From Amaranthus tricolor (taxonomy: Eukaryota > Streptophyta > Magnoliopsida > Caryophyllales > Amaranthaceae), in the NCBI RefSeq assembly GCF_026212465.1, contig NC_080058.1, positions 11,470,289 to 11,534,288 of the forward strand: DNA of 64,000 bases. The letters are read 5' to 3'. Positions 21,401 to 34,960 of the stretch are shown one piece after another (positions within the stretch are counted from its first letter, which is position 1; each line of letters starts with the position of its first letter). The notes below the pieces were generated by a model. It searched no databases. It worked only from the letters and a program-made list of their open reading frames with translations, and was not told the DNA's origin. A program made the translations under genes and the position numbers.

Positions 21401-24400
21401 TGCTTCCGAATGGAATGGATAGCCTGAAGAGTTTGAGCAGAGAGGAAATTCCTCCAGCAGTATTCATAAGCAGATCCTTCTCTCTCAGCATCTTTCCATC
21501 CTTCATATGCACGAACAAGTGCCATATGGTCACTGTAATCCTTTGCAGAAAATCTGGCCTTCGCTATCCCAGCTAACTGAACAAGGATATAAAAGAAAAA
21601 TGATTTACACTTGTCAAGGGTTACCACTTCAACTAAAACAAGCTCTATCAAATGGAAAATATGCAACCAAAGCCATATCATTTGCAAAGTTTTAATTAAA
21701 CTGTTATCATGATGCTTAAGCATGCATAACCTCGTCCCATCCTCTAGCAGCTAGCTCCCAAATGAGAATCTCATTCAAAGAGAAGATAGTACATGAATTA
21801 TACTTAGCTGAACAAACAACATCGTCCCATTTGTCAATCTAGACTTCATGTGTTTCCTAGTTTTAAAATGATAATTTTTGCATATTCTATTAAAGTAAAC
21901 TTTGTTATGAACAAAATTTCAACACCACAAGTGTCTACCACTTCAATCCTCAAACGTAATAAGAGAGATGACGGTATGAAACCATATAAACCATATATTC
22001 AACTTGTAAAATTCAAATTTCACCAAATAAACAATTCTAACAAGTAAAAATCATCACCTGAAACATCACATGTTTTGTAAGTAAAAATTAATTCAGTAAC
22101 TACATATAACAAAAACATTATTGTTCATTCTTGACGAAGCAAAAAATTTATAATTCTTTTATTTCGAATTATAGTGGACAGCAAAATGGCTCATTAGACA
22201 CGTGCAAGTTTATTTATGTGAAATTGCATATGATGTTTGCTATCAAGTGCATTGCGCAAAATGTAATAATGGTCGCGATACAGTAACAGAAGTGTTGCAG
22301 TTATCGTAAAGCGGCTGAAAAGCATAAGACATCCCTTGAAATGACCTAAAACATGCGGGTAATATCAATTTGATTTTTTTTTTTCAAAAACCTTTAAAAT
22401 GCAGCTCATGCGATGCGATGCGACAAGCGACCTTGTTTTTGCACTATGATCAAGGGTTAATCGAAACAGCCTTGACAACCTATTTGCTTTTGCACTAATA
22501 AAGCATAGAAATGTCGGCTTGGGAGAAACTCCTTCCATGAAAAACAATTGTCTTCAAAGAATATGTTGTTATGTCATGCAAGACAACATTCAAGACTTAA
22601 CCTTTTTCGCAAAAAATTCCACACAACAAACATTTGGCAATTAACAAACCTCCTTCTCACAACTTCATTGATCCTATTAAAGCACATCCGGGAAAAAAAT
22701 TGTATAGAATTCATCACCAATGCTTTAGACACTTAGAAGACTAGCTAGCATCGTTCAAAGAAATCTTGCGTCCAACATAGCTTAGTGACACTTACATGTT
22801 CAACTCCTAGATACTCTAATAAGTTGCATCAAGAACACCTAAGGATACCTTTTATTTAGGTTAATGAAAACAAAACAATTTACACATAATTGACTACCTC
22901 AAAATTTTCTTCTTTTCCTTATAACGTAACTTCTACGAACTAATTATCTATATGCCAACTAATAGTTTTAGATAAAGTATACCCACCTTCAAAGTCTAAT
23001 ACAAAGTGTAGTAAGTGATATCAATTGATATCACGTGAATTTGGTTGAGTTTAGTAGTGCCTTTAGAATTTCACACTTTAGACTAAGGTTTAATTCTGAT
23101 TCTTAGCAACGCATTTTCCCCTTTTTTTGTAATCGGCTAGGCAGTGGAAAATAGTAGGGAAGAATTTGTTTTCTGATGTCAATTAAATAGATTTTTTATT
23201 ATTTTAGTATTCATTACTTCTACTACTATTATTATCATTATTATTAGAATCATTTATTAAAAACAGTCTTGAAATTTAGATCATGTACAAATTATAGCCT
23301 TAAAGTTAAATATTTACGAGTTATAGTCACTATAAATTAGAAACGTTCGAGCATTGTTACCATCCCACCAGATTCCGGTCAACGGATATTGAAATGACCT
23401 GATAAATATTGAAATGACCTTAATTACCTTTAACTCCCCTTCTACAAATTTCTTTCTATCTCCTCTTTCAATCACCTTCAAACATTAAACTCAATTCTTT
23501 ATCCTCTCTTATTCATTACTCCTACCATTAAGAATACAAATTCAAAATATTTCAGAATATTAATTGAATTGGACATATTAACCCAACCAATAAAATATTC
23601 CACAAGGTTTATTAAATTGGACAAATATTCCATTACTGCTACCAGGCCCCTTTCAGAGAATTTGGTGGCCTATGGGTCAAGTAAACATTGAGGGTTGTTT
23701 TAAATACTCTTAACAAAAAATTTAAATTTGCTTTTTCTTCTTTATTAGCACACATCAAGGTTACATTAAAGTATGCTGGATATTAATTTCTTTTTTTTTT
23801 CGAAATAGCAAAACATCTTTGCTAAAGTGTTTAAAAACAACACCTAAAAATCAAGAATGGTTGAAAAATTGTTTACCCATTCATAAGAAATTGTGATAAA
23901 ATATACACGTACTAGTATTACAGAATAAAAATGGAAAAAGATGAAGATACAAAGCAATACAGAAAGGAAAAAAAAGGAAGGGAGTGAAAATGAGGAGACT
24001 TACATCCTTTTTCTCTTGAGGTAAAAGAAAAGGATCCTTGACACTAAGACCCGCCACTATTGTTAGAACAGGGTCAAAGCAGCAGAAGATGGCACCCATT
24101 ATAAGCATCTTTCCAAGTTTTGGATCAACTGGGAGCATAGCCAAATATTTCCCTAGTGATAAACATGTAACTTGTAAGATGATATACATCTAGTACAAAA
24201 GACCCACATGTAGTAGAGTTTAACATACTAACCAAGATTTGTAAGATGCTCATTCTCATCCAAAGCCCCAATCATTTTCAGAAAACCAATTGCGTTTTGG
24301 ACCTATATAACAAGTTACAACACCTATGACTTCAAGGAAAAAGATACAATATCTATAGAAAATTCCAACTTTCCCACTCTATAAAGATCACGCATCGCTT

Positions 24401-27400
24401 CAATTAAACTCAAAGGACACATAACTTATAAATCAGAAGCACAGAAGAAAAGAACAAGAAAATGATACACTTTCTCTGTAAGACAATTCAACACATTCTC
24501 ATTCATAAACCTTTTAGTTCTAAAAATAATATAACAAACTGCAGCTTCAAAATTATTACAACAACAGTACATGCAGTGAAAGCATAATCCTATGTATAGG
24601 AGGTCACGGTAGATCGTAATAAGAAAGCACAGTCATATTACTATAGTTATAAGATTTTAGTAACTCTTGTACTTTGCATTACAATAACCTTTCTAAGTTT
24701 TCTTTCATAATCAAGTGTGTTTACGTTAAATGATCTTTCTAGTTACCTCTATTCAATGAGAAACCTTCAGTTCTCATCAATTCGCTACACCAAGAAATTG
24801 TGATTTACTAATGTTTTGAAAAAAGTAGTCGGAGAGACAAAAAAACAAGTGGGTGGAAGAATTGTGTGAATGAAATAAAGAGAGACAATGAGTTTATGAA
24901 TACAATTAGGAGACGGTTCCAAGTGTTGAATAGAAGTATAGTACAATGAGGACAGAGAAAACACTAATGTATTAAGCAAAGTTCCAAATGTTTTTTTTTT
25001 GTCAAGAAAAAATTTATTTAATAAATAAAGACCATACAAGATTAAGGACAAGGCATCCCTTAAAAAACAAGAAAATTACGTTAAATTCTCCATTCATTCC
25101 TACAAAGATAATCTAGAGCTAAAATCTAAAAATATTTCATTGGTGTTAGCCTAAAATGTGGCGGCCCTCTCCAAAAATACATCAAATTGAAGGCTTTATG
25201 CTTAAAAAATTATATTTCTTTCCATCCATATGGTATAAAGACTGGAAAAAAAGCAACAATTCTATAGAAAATTCTGGTGATCCTTAGCTCCGACCAAAGT
25301 AATATAAGTTTTTAGAACAATCCATTTATTGATATGGCTATTACAAAAGGTTTTTCATATAACACACCATTAAAGTGATAGCAACCACGTTACAACATAA
25401 TAGAAAAGTAGAACCAGGACTTCAGTAGTTTTATCAGCCACCCAGAAGACCAGCCTTCAGCCCCACAAGAGTGCCTCATGCCGCCAAGGAAAAACTGCCA
25501 AATGATTGTCAAATCTTTGGAAATTTTATTCACAATGCACCAAATGATACCCGTGTCAAATTGAAAAAACATGATACTATAGCATGTCCTAATTCCAGTC
25601 AGAATACATGCCATAAATAAAATAATTAGATTAAACACTCTCAACTATAGCTCATACTTGAATTTTCCTACAAAAGAAGTTACAATCTAAAAATTGCAGC
25701 AGCATATTTAGAACAAAGGTATTCAATAATAGAAAACAGTCTTCAAACTGCAGGTAACCAGCACAACCATTATGAAAGCCAAGTCAAAATCACTTACTGC
25801 CAATGATTCTGGTGGCTGCAGAGCAGCCGACAAAAATTCTGCAATGCTACCAATTTGTAAACTTTTTATTTGCAAACACAGAGAGTTTAATGGAGTTCTC
25901 AGGAGTTCAGGAAGTTGGTAGTCAGCAAAAGCCTTATACACACAGCTAGGATATAAATGGTAGCACTCTCCAGGCTGTACACGACCAGCCCTGCCCCTCC
26001 TCTGCAATCAACATGTAGGACTATCAGATGAGCAAGGACAATAGCTTTCAGAGACCATAGTAATATTCTAGGGACATTCTATATCTAATCAAATTTGATT
26101 TGGCATAAGCCAGTGAGTTAGAAACCCAAAATAAGTATTGCAACATGCCTGACGCAACAAGCTTACAAAAGCAGACGAAAAACACTTGAAGTGAACATGA
26201 TATTAAATCATAAAGTACGAAACTTAGAAGAAAGCAATGCAAGTTCAAAGAAAAATAACCAGCATGAGAAAGCAAAATAAAGAGCTAGAACAAGGAGATA
26301 TTCGTAAAAATAATCTTTGAAAGGAATAAAAAATTAAATACGGAGGTAACTAGTATGAGCCACTCACTTGCCGAGCAGAAGCCTTCGATATCCAAGAAGG
26401 CAGCAGACATGGGATGTTATTCAAAGCATCATATGTGGTTTCTTTAGCTTTCCCACAATCAACAACAAAGACTACATCATTTATTGTGATGCTAGCCTCA
26501 GCCATATTTGTAGCCAAAACTATTTTACGTACATTGAGTGGCGGCGTTTCAAATATCAGTTTCTGCAAGAACATGGCAGCAACACACTATTAGAGGGAAG
26601 AAGAAAGAAACATAGCAGGGATTAAATGACCAAAACAGATAAAAGGAAATACAGCGCAAAAATTATGTATGATAAATGATAAACCTGTTCAGATGTAGCC
26701 ATTGAACCATGACAAGTGAGTAGCAGAACCCTGTTCGGGTCTCCTAGCAATGGATGAGCTTTAATCTGTTCTTTCAAGCAACTAATATCCTCCCAGCCAG
26801 TCATGAAAACCAAAACAGCGCCAGGCCTTTCCTTTCGACATATATGACATAAAACAGCTTCGATGAGATTAAAACCGATACAGTCAGGTGACCAACATGA
26901 CAGAGAATCCCGTGCACGGGGACTGTAGTTTTCAAAGCTTGAATCTTTCAGAGCATTCTGTAAATACGTTGCAAAATAATGAGAATCATAGCAATCGTAT
27001 CAAAGGTTCATTTCTATAATCCAAAGAAACAAGAACTTGGCACATCTAAACAGTTCTAACTTCTATAACTATTCAAGATCTAGACACATGGTTACCAAGA
27101 ATTGGCATCACAGTAAATAATAAAGGTGAAAAGCTCATTCAAAGTATGACAGGATTCTAGAGAAACAACCATGTTGAAGTAAAACAAAAAGGAAATGAAG
27201 GAACTTGCCATCAACAAAAATTATAGCAACTCTAACATTGAATTAAAGGAAATTCTCATATTTCGAAACTGACTCTTCAAAAGAAAACGGAAGCATTAAA
27301 TTTGGTACAAGCAAGTCCACAAGGAAGCAGCTGCAATTTTCCTCTCCAGACGAAGAGGAAGGAGAAAGTCATGACGGGGCAACAAAGGTAGGACATGCAG

Positions 27401-30400
27401 AAATTAGCTAACCTCTCAAAGTTCCATATATTTGCATAGGATGTAAAAGTGTAGTGGTAATAATTGAGTAATTGACCATATCAATATGTTGCTTCAATCA
27501 AACAGCAGTAGCAAAGCAGTTTCCAAGAAATATATATGACGGTTCTAGAGCAAATATATCTCCAAAAATGTCTTATTTGTACAAGTTTTGAACAAAAACA
27601 AAAAGTTAACATCTGTGTTGGAAAAAGTTGGATTATTTGTGCAACAATCTTTGAACAACAGAGTAAACATCCAGAAACATTTAATTCGGTACCTTCCGTA
27701 AATATATAGCATCGCCACTGAAAAATTAGCCATTGAGGTCAGAACCAAGAAGCAGAACTTGGTACATAAACCAGGCAAGGTATTATTAGAAATAAAATCA
27801 GAATATTGTTCCAGTTTTATGTAGTGACCATTTACTTTCAGATATTCGAAAATAGTAGAGAGGGAGCATTGTCAGAACTCAGAAGTTAAGTAAGTTACTA
27901 TACATAGCTAGAATCCACAACAAATGAAGGAAATGGATCTTGTTTACACTTCTGCATTAGAGGAGTCCAACAGGCTCTCACCATTCAATATATTAATAAT
28001 ATAGGGTATGTTGAACGATATCTACCGTCAAGTAATGTCCAAGTCCCCCACAGGGTATTTTCAGTCTTTTCCCCCTAACAAAAATATATTGAAAATATTC
28101 ACTTAATGCAGTTGTATTGCAATACAGTTAATGTGTGATAAAATTTCAAAGCAGGACGCAATGCATATTAGTAACCAGCTCAAAGGTCCAATTCATACGG
28201 TTGATCCCATTTTCTATAGCAAAAAAGATGCACCACTGTAATCCATCGAAGAAAATCATCCTAATAATAAATTTAGATGTACCTACAAAAATATTATTAT
28301 AATTGGGTGGAAAAACAACCCACGTCTTCTGAGATATAATTGCTCTGGCTAATTTTCTATCCCCAACAAATCTAAGCTTTTGTTTAAACCAATTCAACAC
28401 TTCCACCCACAACGCTTCCTCTTTCTATCCACTTAGGTTGATTTTTTCACATTTACTTACTTTCATTAAATTCAATGCCAAATGCTGTGGGAAATTTTAT
28501 TTTGGATAGAAGAGTATCTTCTAGCAAAACATTTTACCTCAAAATTTTAACAAAAGCTAGAAATGACGTAGCCCCAAAGGAAAATTATAAAGCATCACAA
28601 AACAAACAAAAATTAAACAGAGCATGTCAAATATCAGACAGCGATGCAACGGAAGGACTACAATAAATGACCAAAAGAAAGTCCCACAAATCTCAACAAG
28701 AGTCAAAACATTTTACCTCAAAATTTCAACAAAAGCTAGAAATGACGTAGCCCCAAAGGAAAATTATAAAGCATCACAAAACCAACAAAAATTAAACAGA
28801 GCATGTCAAATATCAGACAGCGATGCACTGGAAGGATTACAATAAATTATCAAAAGAAAGTCCCACAAACCTCAACAAGAGTGGTAATTTGATTCTTTTT
28901 CTTCCTTGGCACTAGTTGCCTTTGTGTTTTCCAAACTTTTTCTTGGCCATAATCATCAATTTGGTTGAATGAGGTCAATTTATATCCTGTAATTTCCAAT
29001 ACATCTTCAAGAAAATGTGCCCTCACAGGATATGTAAATCCCTGTTCAATGTTAAAAGCAAAATTAGAAGTTTAGGTTGGAAAAAGTATAGATCTCTCAA
29101 ACCGTTTGTTCAGAATGGTTGTTATAAAGACTAAAAAGGTACAGCACATACTCAAGGGGAAGATGTTTAAAGTTCAGATCAGAAAATATTCCTATACTTA
29201 CCGGTATGTGAATCATAGGGGCACCTCCAAAGTAATTAGAAAACAGTTCCGCATTTAATGTAGCACTCATTAGAATCAACCTCAAATCCCGACGTCTGGG
29301 GAGAAGATCCTTTAGCACAATCAAGAGAAAGTCTACAGTATTCCAAGTATCAGAAATTTTGAAGAAAATAAATGTAGGCTTGAAATACAAAAAAACATCA
29401 AGCTGTAAATATAACCTTCATTCATTCCTCGCTCATGAATTTCATCCACAAAGACATGGGTCACCCCATTCAAGTTTCGATCACTCAACAGGCGGCGTAG
29501 CAAAATACCACTGGTACAGAAAAGTAGATGGGTATTTTTCCCTTTCATTCCTTCTAAACGGACTTTATATCCAACCTAACAAGAAAAGGTGTTGTAGTAT
29601 AGTACTTGAACCAAAAAGACTCCTAAAATTCATTTCTAAAAAGGACAGAAAAAAAAAATTTGAGGCATTGCTGAAGCCATCACAACTATTTTCTAAGATA
29701 AAAGGTGGAAATAAGGATGAAAAACAGCCAAAAGACTTGACAGAACTTACGGTTTCACCAAGAGGCTCTCCTCTCTCTGCAGACACTCGTTCTGCAACAG
29801 ACATGGCAGATATTCTTCGAGGCTGTGTGCAGATAATGTTGCAGAATGCACCACGACCAGACTCTATCTCCGACTCTAAAATGTACTGAGGGAGTTGGGT
29901 GGTTTTACCACATCCAGTCTCACCCGAAATCACAATTACCTGTCATTGATCACATTTGAGTGAATGGAATCATGAAAATCCATGGGATATTGTGATGAAA
30001 TGGACTTGTCAATGTCAGTATTGCAGCCTTTACAACACTGAAGCGGCCTTAGAAAGCATGATACAAGTACAACGATGCCAAAGCCTACTTGGACCAAAAC
30101 CTTCGAAACCATAATAAAACATAAAATTTCATCAACACATATCCTTTGTTCTATAGGTTGCTTCTTGCAAATAAATTTTATTATGTCATGGACCAAAACT
30201 ATCCTGGATGCCTCATGATCATCAGGATTTCGGTAATATAACTGGCAATCTAAATTTATTCAAGCTTCAACGTTCCACTATTCAGATATAGAAAACATCA
30301 AGGAACAAATGAAGCAAACATGAAACAGGTGCAGATATCCAAGACGTACTTGATTTTTTGCAATTGCTTGAAGAAGCCTCTCTTTCTCATCAAATGCAGG

Positions 30401-32707
30401 CAGTGATTTCCTAAAGCCCAGCATCTTCCTACCTTCAGGAGATTCCTACACATGGAAGTAGACAGATGTTATAAAGCAGATGATAAAGCAAAGAAAGTAT
30501 CAAAAATACCGCAATTTTATGACAAGTCTACATGAGAGAATCACGCCTTCCTGTTCCCAACACATCAAGACATATGATCTTCCATCAGTAGAAAATCTGT
30601 TTGATAATCGCCCAGCACTTATAATTGACAAATAAAAAGAACAAAAAAATGTAAAACACAGTTTGGTTTCTTTATGTATCAAATCTTTCTATGAAGTGGA
30701 TGGGGAATATATATAATATGTACAAGCATTAAACAGAACTTTGACAGTGAAAGATAAAATATGTTGCAATTAGAAGATACTTTATCTGTTTAAAAGGATC
30801 ATAAGAATGTCCTTGTTTCGATTTTTGAAAGTAAGTTAGTTGGAAATGATTACTATTCCAACATACATGCCAAGCTCTCTGCATATTACGCAATCGCAAG
30901 CTCCTCCTCTGAAGAATCTTTTCCACAACAGAAACATCTAACATACTATCTGACTCCCCATCCAAAGTGAGGTTCCTATCAGCATCTGAGGCCTTACATT
31001 CCAGTGAACTATCATTACATTTTCCCGGGCTCAATTTAATCCTATCCAGATGTTCCTGGAGTAAACTTTCCACTCTCCTTTGTACGCTTAATGGAATTGT
31101 CACCTGAATAATTGAGCATTGTTTTAATAAGCTACTTAGCAATAGAAATGTAAACGTAAACCCCATGAAAAATAATTTACAGAGCATATTATCAATATAC
31201 AGTAACAATACCTCTCTTTGAGGCCGCTTATCATCAAGGTCTGGCCGGTAATTTGGAAGTGGGACCTTGCTTGCAACAACCACCTTCCCATATATCTCAC
31301 TAGTTCAAAAGTACAACGCCTTACGTAAGGATTGGATATCATGCAGCGAACAAAAGTACACGTTACATAAATTAACCATAAAATTGCTATGGCATACCAG
31401 TGAAGCCCCATTCTTCTAGCAAGATTTGAAATCTGCTCGAAATCTCGACGATCTCTCTTGTCTCTAGACACAATCTCCAGCTCTTGTTCATTGCGTAACA
31501 GAACGCTGAGTTTCCACTTCCACTCATCAATATTCGCCACTGAAGAGGATGCCTATCATCAACAACATCCATATTTTTTAAATAACAGCTCTTTATCATG
31601 TATCTAAGCAAAAACAAAACCTCACATCATATCCCACAACTTCTATAGTAATAACAAATTGCTCTTTTCATACAAAAAAGCTCCTTAATTTTTCAAAGAT
31701 TTTATATTTTAAGGTCTACAAGTGGATTTCTTTTTCATTCGCCCTCGGCCCTACCTAGTAGGCTAGTACCTCCTCCACAGAAAGACCGGACATTCGCTTC
31801 ATGTTAGCCCTCACAAAAAGAACATTACATTGCACCAATGCCACTAAAATGGCTCAAGAGATTGGATTTAAGCAGCATCACTCTTTATTAACAAATAGGT
31901 TGATTTCAGTCAACCTTTGATAAGGCAGAAGTAGCACAAGCAAGAAACATATTCATAATAATGAAACACTCAAATTTGTCCATGATTCATTAAATAGCAA
32001 AACTACCACAAAAATCTCAAGAGACAGCCTTATAGAAAAGTCAAAAAAATTCCTTTCTTTTTTCTTTCTTAGTTTTCATCTAGAGTGTTTGGTTTGGTAA
32101 AAACATTTTCCATGGAAAACAATTTTCCAATTGAAAATGTAAATAATAATTATTTTGGATGGAAAAGTGGAAGAACATCGGTTTCCTCCATGGAAAACTC
32201 TTTTCACCTAAGTTTCTATATAAAATCCCTTGTGAAACCAAACAGCCAAAAATGGAGAAAAGAGTTTTTCCGAAACCCAGTTCAACACCCCCTAAAGTAC
32301 TAGGCAGTGTTGCTTGTTTCACTAGATAAATTTGCAATTCATCAAAAATGACCCAAATTCGACTTTCCAGTTCGCAATTCGCAGGTAAATGATGAAGTAG
32401 CTAATATGTACTGATCAAAATCATCAAAAGAAGAAGAGAAAAATACCGTATTCGTTTCAAAATCGCACTCATATTCATCATCAGAGAATTGCTCAACAGC
32501 ATAATCAGAAAAAGAGCGAGGTGAGAAGAGAAAACTCTGTAAAATACCAAGATATTGTTGGCTGAATTTTGGGCGATTAGATAGTGAAGAATTTAGAAAA
32601 TGGAAAACTGAATGATTTGCAGTCGAATTTGTAGAATATGGGGAAGAGTATATGGATGATTTCCCGGAGAGCAATAGAAATCGAAGCATAGAATGCATCC
32701 TAAACAA
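18405..32707 (-). CDS. DExH-box ATP-dependent RNA helicase (DHX36-like, DExH3/DExH5 type)
   Basis: Nineteen exons: 32447-32707, 31398-31552, 31212-31299, 30867-31103, 30350-30445, 29751-29939, 29416-29575, 29202-29332, 28871-29041, 26685-26957, 26368-26562, 25798-26001, 24233-24302, 24004-24152, 21268-21576, 20809-20868, 19561-19713, 19353-19463, 18405-18869. All phases agree, giving 1158 residues. Residues 1-60 are rich in S, R, F and L with few acids, like an organelle presequence. Walker A is GETGCGKT (285-292), motif II is DEIH (386-389), motif III is SAT, and motif [10 protein letters not shown] spans the exon 11/12 junction. Helicase-associated and OB-fold regions follow ([20 protein letters not shown]). 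A double-stranded-RNA-binding domain lies at about 1059-1124, then a basic tail. ATP-driven unwinding of RNA, possibly G-quadruplexes as in animal DHX36, is inferred. The Arabidopsis orthologue is one of the DExH3/DExH5 group; I am not sure which. Confidence 0.93.
20935..21247. mobile_element. Tourist-like MITE (313 bp) in a helicase intron
   Basis: Flanked by TTA on both sides (20932-20934 and 21248-21250), the target size of PIF/Harbinger-type elements. Imperfect terminal inverted repeats: CGGCTCGTTTGGTTAGTGG at the left, CGGCCTTTTTGGGGGTGG in reverse complement at the right, both continuing into AATGGGAATGA. No coding capacity. It sits 17 bp inside the intron after exon 15 (donor at 21267). 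A truncated relative lies at 6586-6687. Confidence 0.8.
26958..28870 (-). other. Intron 9 of the helicase
   Basis: 1.9 kb without coding sequence. It includes the extra copy of a 179-bp tandem duplication (about 28526-28704), whose original copy overlaps the end of exon 9. Confidence 0.7.
28526..28883. repeat. 179-bp tandem duplication covering the exon 9 donor
   Basis: Two adjacent copies starting AAAACATTTTACCTCAAAA at 28526 and 28705, with few differences. On the gene strand the right copy includes the last 12 bases of exon 9 and its donor GAG|GTTTGTGG. In the left copy the equivalent position reads GAGATTTGTGG, so the GT is lost. Confidence 0.88.
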
Positions 32708-32763
32708 GCTTCAAGCATGGCCTTAGCTCCATGCTCAACATACTTACTAATGGATCAATTTAT

Positions 32764-32825
32764 CATTCCCCAAATTGATTTAATTGTGCGGGTTTAGGGT
32801 TTATGGATATTTATTTTTTATTTAC
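32764..32825 (-). promoter_or_regulatory. Telo-box-containing segment upstream of the helicase
   Basis: About 60 bp match the segment upstream of the CSL4 leader (12841-12900) and its inverted copy (about 13420-13480). Each has TTCCCCAAATTGATTTAATTG then GGTTTAGGGTTTATG. On the gene strand this gives AAACCCTAAACC, a telo-box. It ends 57 bp upstream of the helicase ATG, within the likely promoter or 5'UTR. Confidence 0.6.
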
Positions 32826-33330
32826 TATAAAAATATAGTACTACTCTAATAAACTAATAATAATTTTCAAATTATATGCTATATTGGGTAATTAATAGTT
32901 AATACTTATATGATTAAAAGTTTAAAATATAATTTAATTTATTATATAAAATTGATTTTATTCTTAGTGTTCGTTAGCAAAATCCTTTTAAATAAACTGA
33001 ACATAAAGTAATTATTTAAAAATTTATATTGTTATATGAATGTACTTATATGTCTCTTTGAAATTATTACTAATATATTACACAAATCAAAGTTACAGTT
33101 TTTTAGATCATTATCAATACTCAAATTCGCTCACATAAATTATAATAAGATTATTAGTAGGGTTAGATTATGGATGGCAATAGACCATCACCTCATCAAA
33201 AGAAATAAGTAAGTTGCATTTATTAAGTTATTTAGATCTTCAAAAGAAAATGTGATATAAAAGTATGGTTTTTAAAAGATAAAATAAATATAGAACGGAT
33301 AACCAATTAAAGGTGTGACCTTTAGAATTA

Positions 33331-33331
33331 A

Positions 33332-33367
<36 letters not shown>

Positions 33368-33380
33368 GTTGTTGTTGTGG
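33331..33380. repeat. TTA microsatellite grading into TTG and GATGAT
   Basis: About 12 TTA units followed by TTG and GTGATGATGATG. Open frames across it (poly-N on the minus strand) are artefacts. Confidence 0.9.
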
Positions 33381-34639
33381 TGATGATGATGTTGGTGAGA
33401 GTAAAAATTAGTTTCAATTAATGAAAATCTATTTATATAAATAAGTTTAGTACCAATCACTTTTAATCTATAAAATTTATTTTAATAATTTCAATCACTA
33501 TACAAATTAGTTTCAATCAATAAACTTGGTTGAATTACTCATAGCTTCTTTAAGTAATTAAAATGAAGACATGCTTAAAATGTAGAATTTTATTTTAAAT
33601 AAATTTCATTTTCTTTTTTAAAAATAGTTTTATTTTATTTTGTTTTTTCAAATTTTTTTCTCCTATTGAAAGCTGAAATTGAAATTTGATAGAGAATATA
33701 TATCACTCCAAATAATTTAAGTAGAAATCAAAGAGATATATAAAAGGGCACACGATATTTTACTGTGGATTACAAACACAAGACTTACCCAACAATAAAG
33801 ATGATTAAAAAATGATGTACTCCTTGTATTTCAAACCAATAGCCTTATTTTCTTTTTCTTAGTCTGTCTCATAAAATTTGTTTAATTTTATTTTCTATCA
33901 AAATTCATACTCTTTCTTTAATTTTTACTCACATAATTAACTTGCCTTTTAATCTCTTTGTTTTTATTTGTCGTTTTTATTTTAATTTTGTTTTGTTAAA
34001 TAAAATAAGAGTTGTTTGCTTGTAGGTTCTCATCTTCATGATGACTTTATCTTCCATCCTTATGGTGGTTGTTTTCGTTGCTGTCTTTTGGGAGGCTTAA
34101 TTTTTATTTTGATATCAAAGAAATTTTTCTAAATTGAATTCTAATCCAAGAACTTCAACAACCTAAAATAGGAGGTAGCATTACATATTTATCGAGTGCA
34201 TCTAAGCAAACTAAATGTGTTAATCCTCTTTAACCTCTTCATATAAACTCCCATCACTTCCATGACTTTTTGTAAACACCCATGATCTCCATGCTTCTTA
34301 AACTACTTGATTAGTGGGAGCATATGCTTCATTAGGATGTTCAAGTAGTTAAACTCCCTAAATAGAAATTGGTTCAATACCTATCTCGTATAATCGATAT
34401 AACCATCTAACTTTCCTTAGTAAAACCAGTAAGAATTTGACTAACTACAATAAATTAAAAATTAAAATATTAAATTAACACAAATTAGGGAGCATGGGCT
34501 GGCGTATGACTTGCAAGACTTAAGACTTTAATAGTGTTGTTTCAGACTAAATTGATTAGTTATTGATCCTTTTCAATTTGCAAACTTGAAATGATCTGCT
34601 CACATTGATAACATTCATCTTCACTTGAAAGGAGTTTGC

Positions 34640-34960
34640 CTTCAAACTCAGATGTCATTAGAATCTTCATAAAAAGGACTCAAATAAGCAATATTGAATA
34701 TAGCAGAGACACCATATTCGCCTGAAAGTTACACTTTATATGTATTGTTATTGACCTTTTCAAAAACCTTAAATGGGCTATCAGCTCATAGACTTAGCTT
34801 ATATCTCCTTTTTAATGGGAACTTACTTTGCGAAGATGAATCCATATGTCCCTTAACTTTTTTGTTTGCTTACATGATTATCATTTGTACTTGCTCATGC
34901 ACATAGCTTCTTTATCTCCTTAGTAAGCAAGCTTGCTTTTTGACTAAATTGGGTATAAGG
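34640..34960 (-). pseudogene. Ty3/gypsy polyprotein fragment (integrase C-terminus)
   Basis: Reading the minus strand in one frame gives ADSPFKVFEKVNNNTYKV, a stop, then LSGEYGVSAIFNIAYLSPF. This is the conserved C-terminal part of gypsy integrases that comes before the end of the polyprotein. At least two in-frame stops are present and the basic HMRK-like stretch upstream is degraded. No LTRs were identified. An old, dead insertion. Confidence 0.75.

Noticed and set aside
31552..31617. Longer helicase exon 2 starting upstream of 31552
   Set aside because: The acceptor GATAG at 31553 keeps frame with exon 1 and gives [11 protein letters not shown], matching the family.
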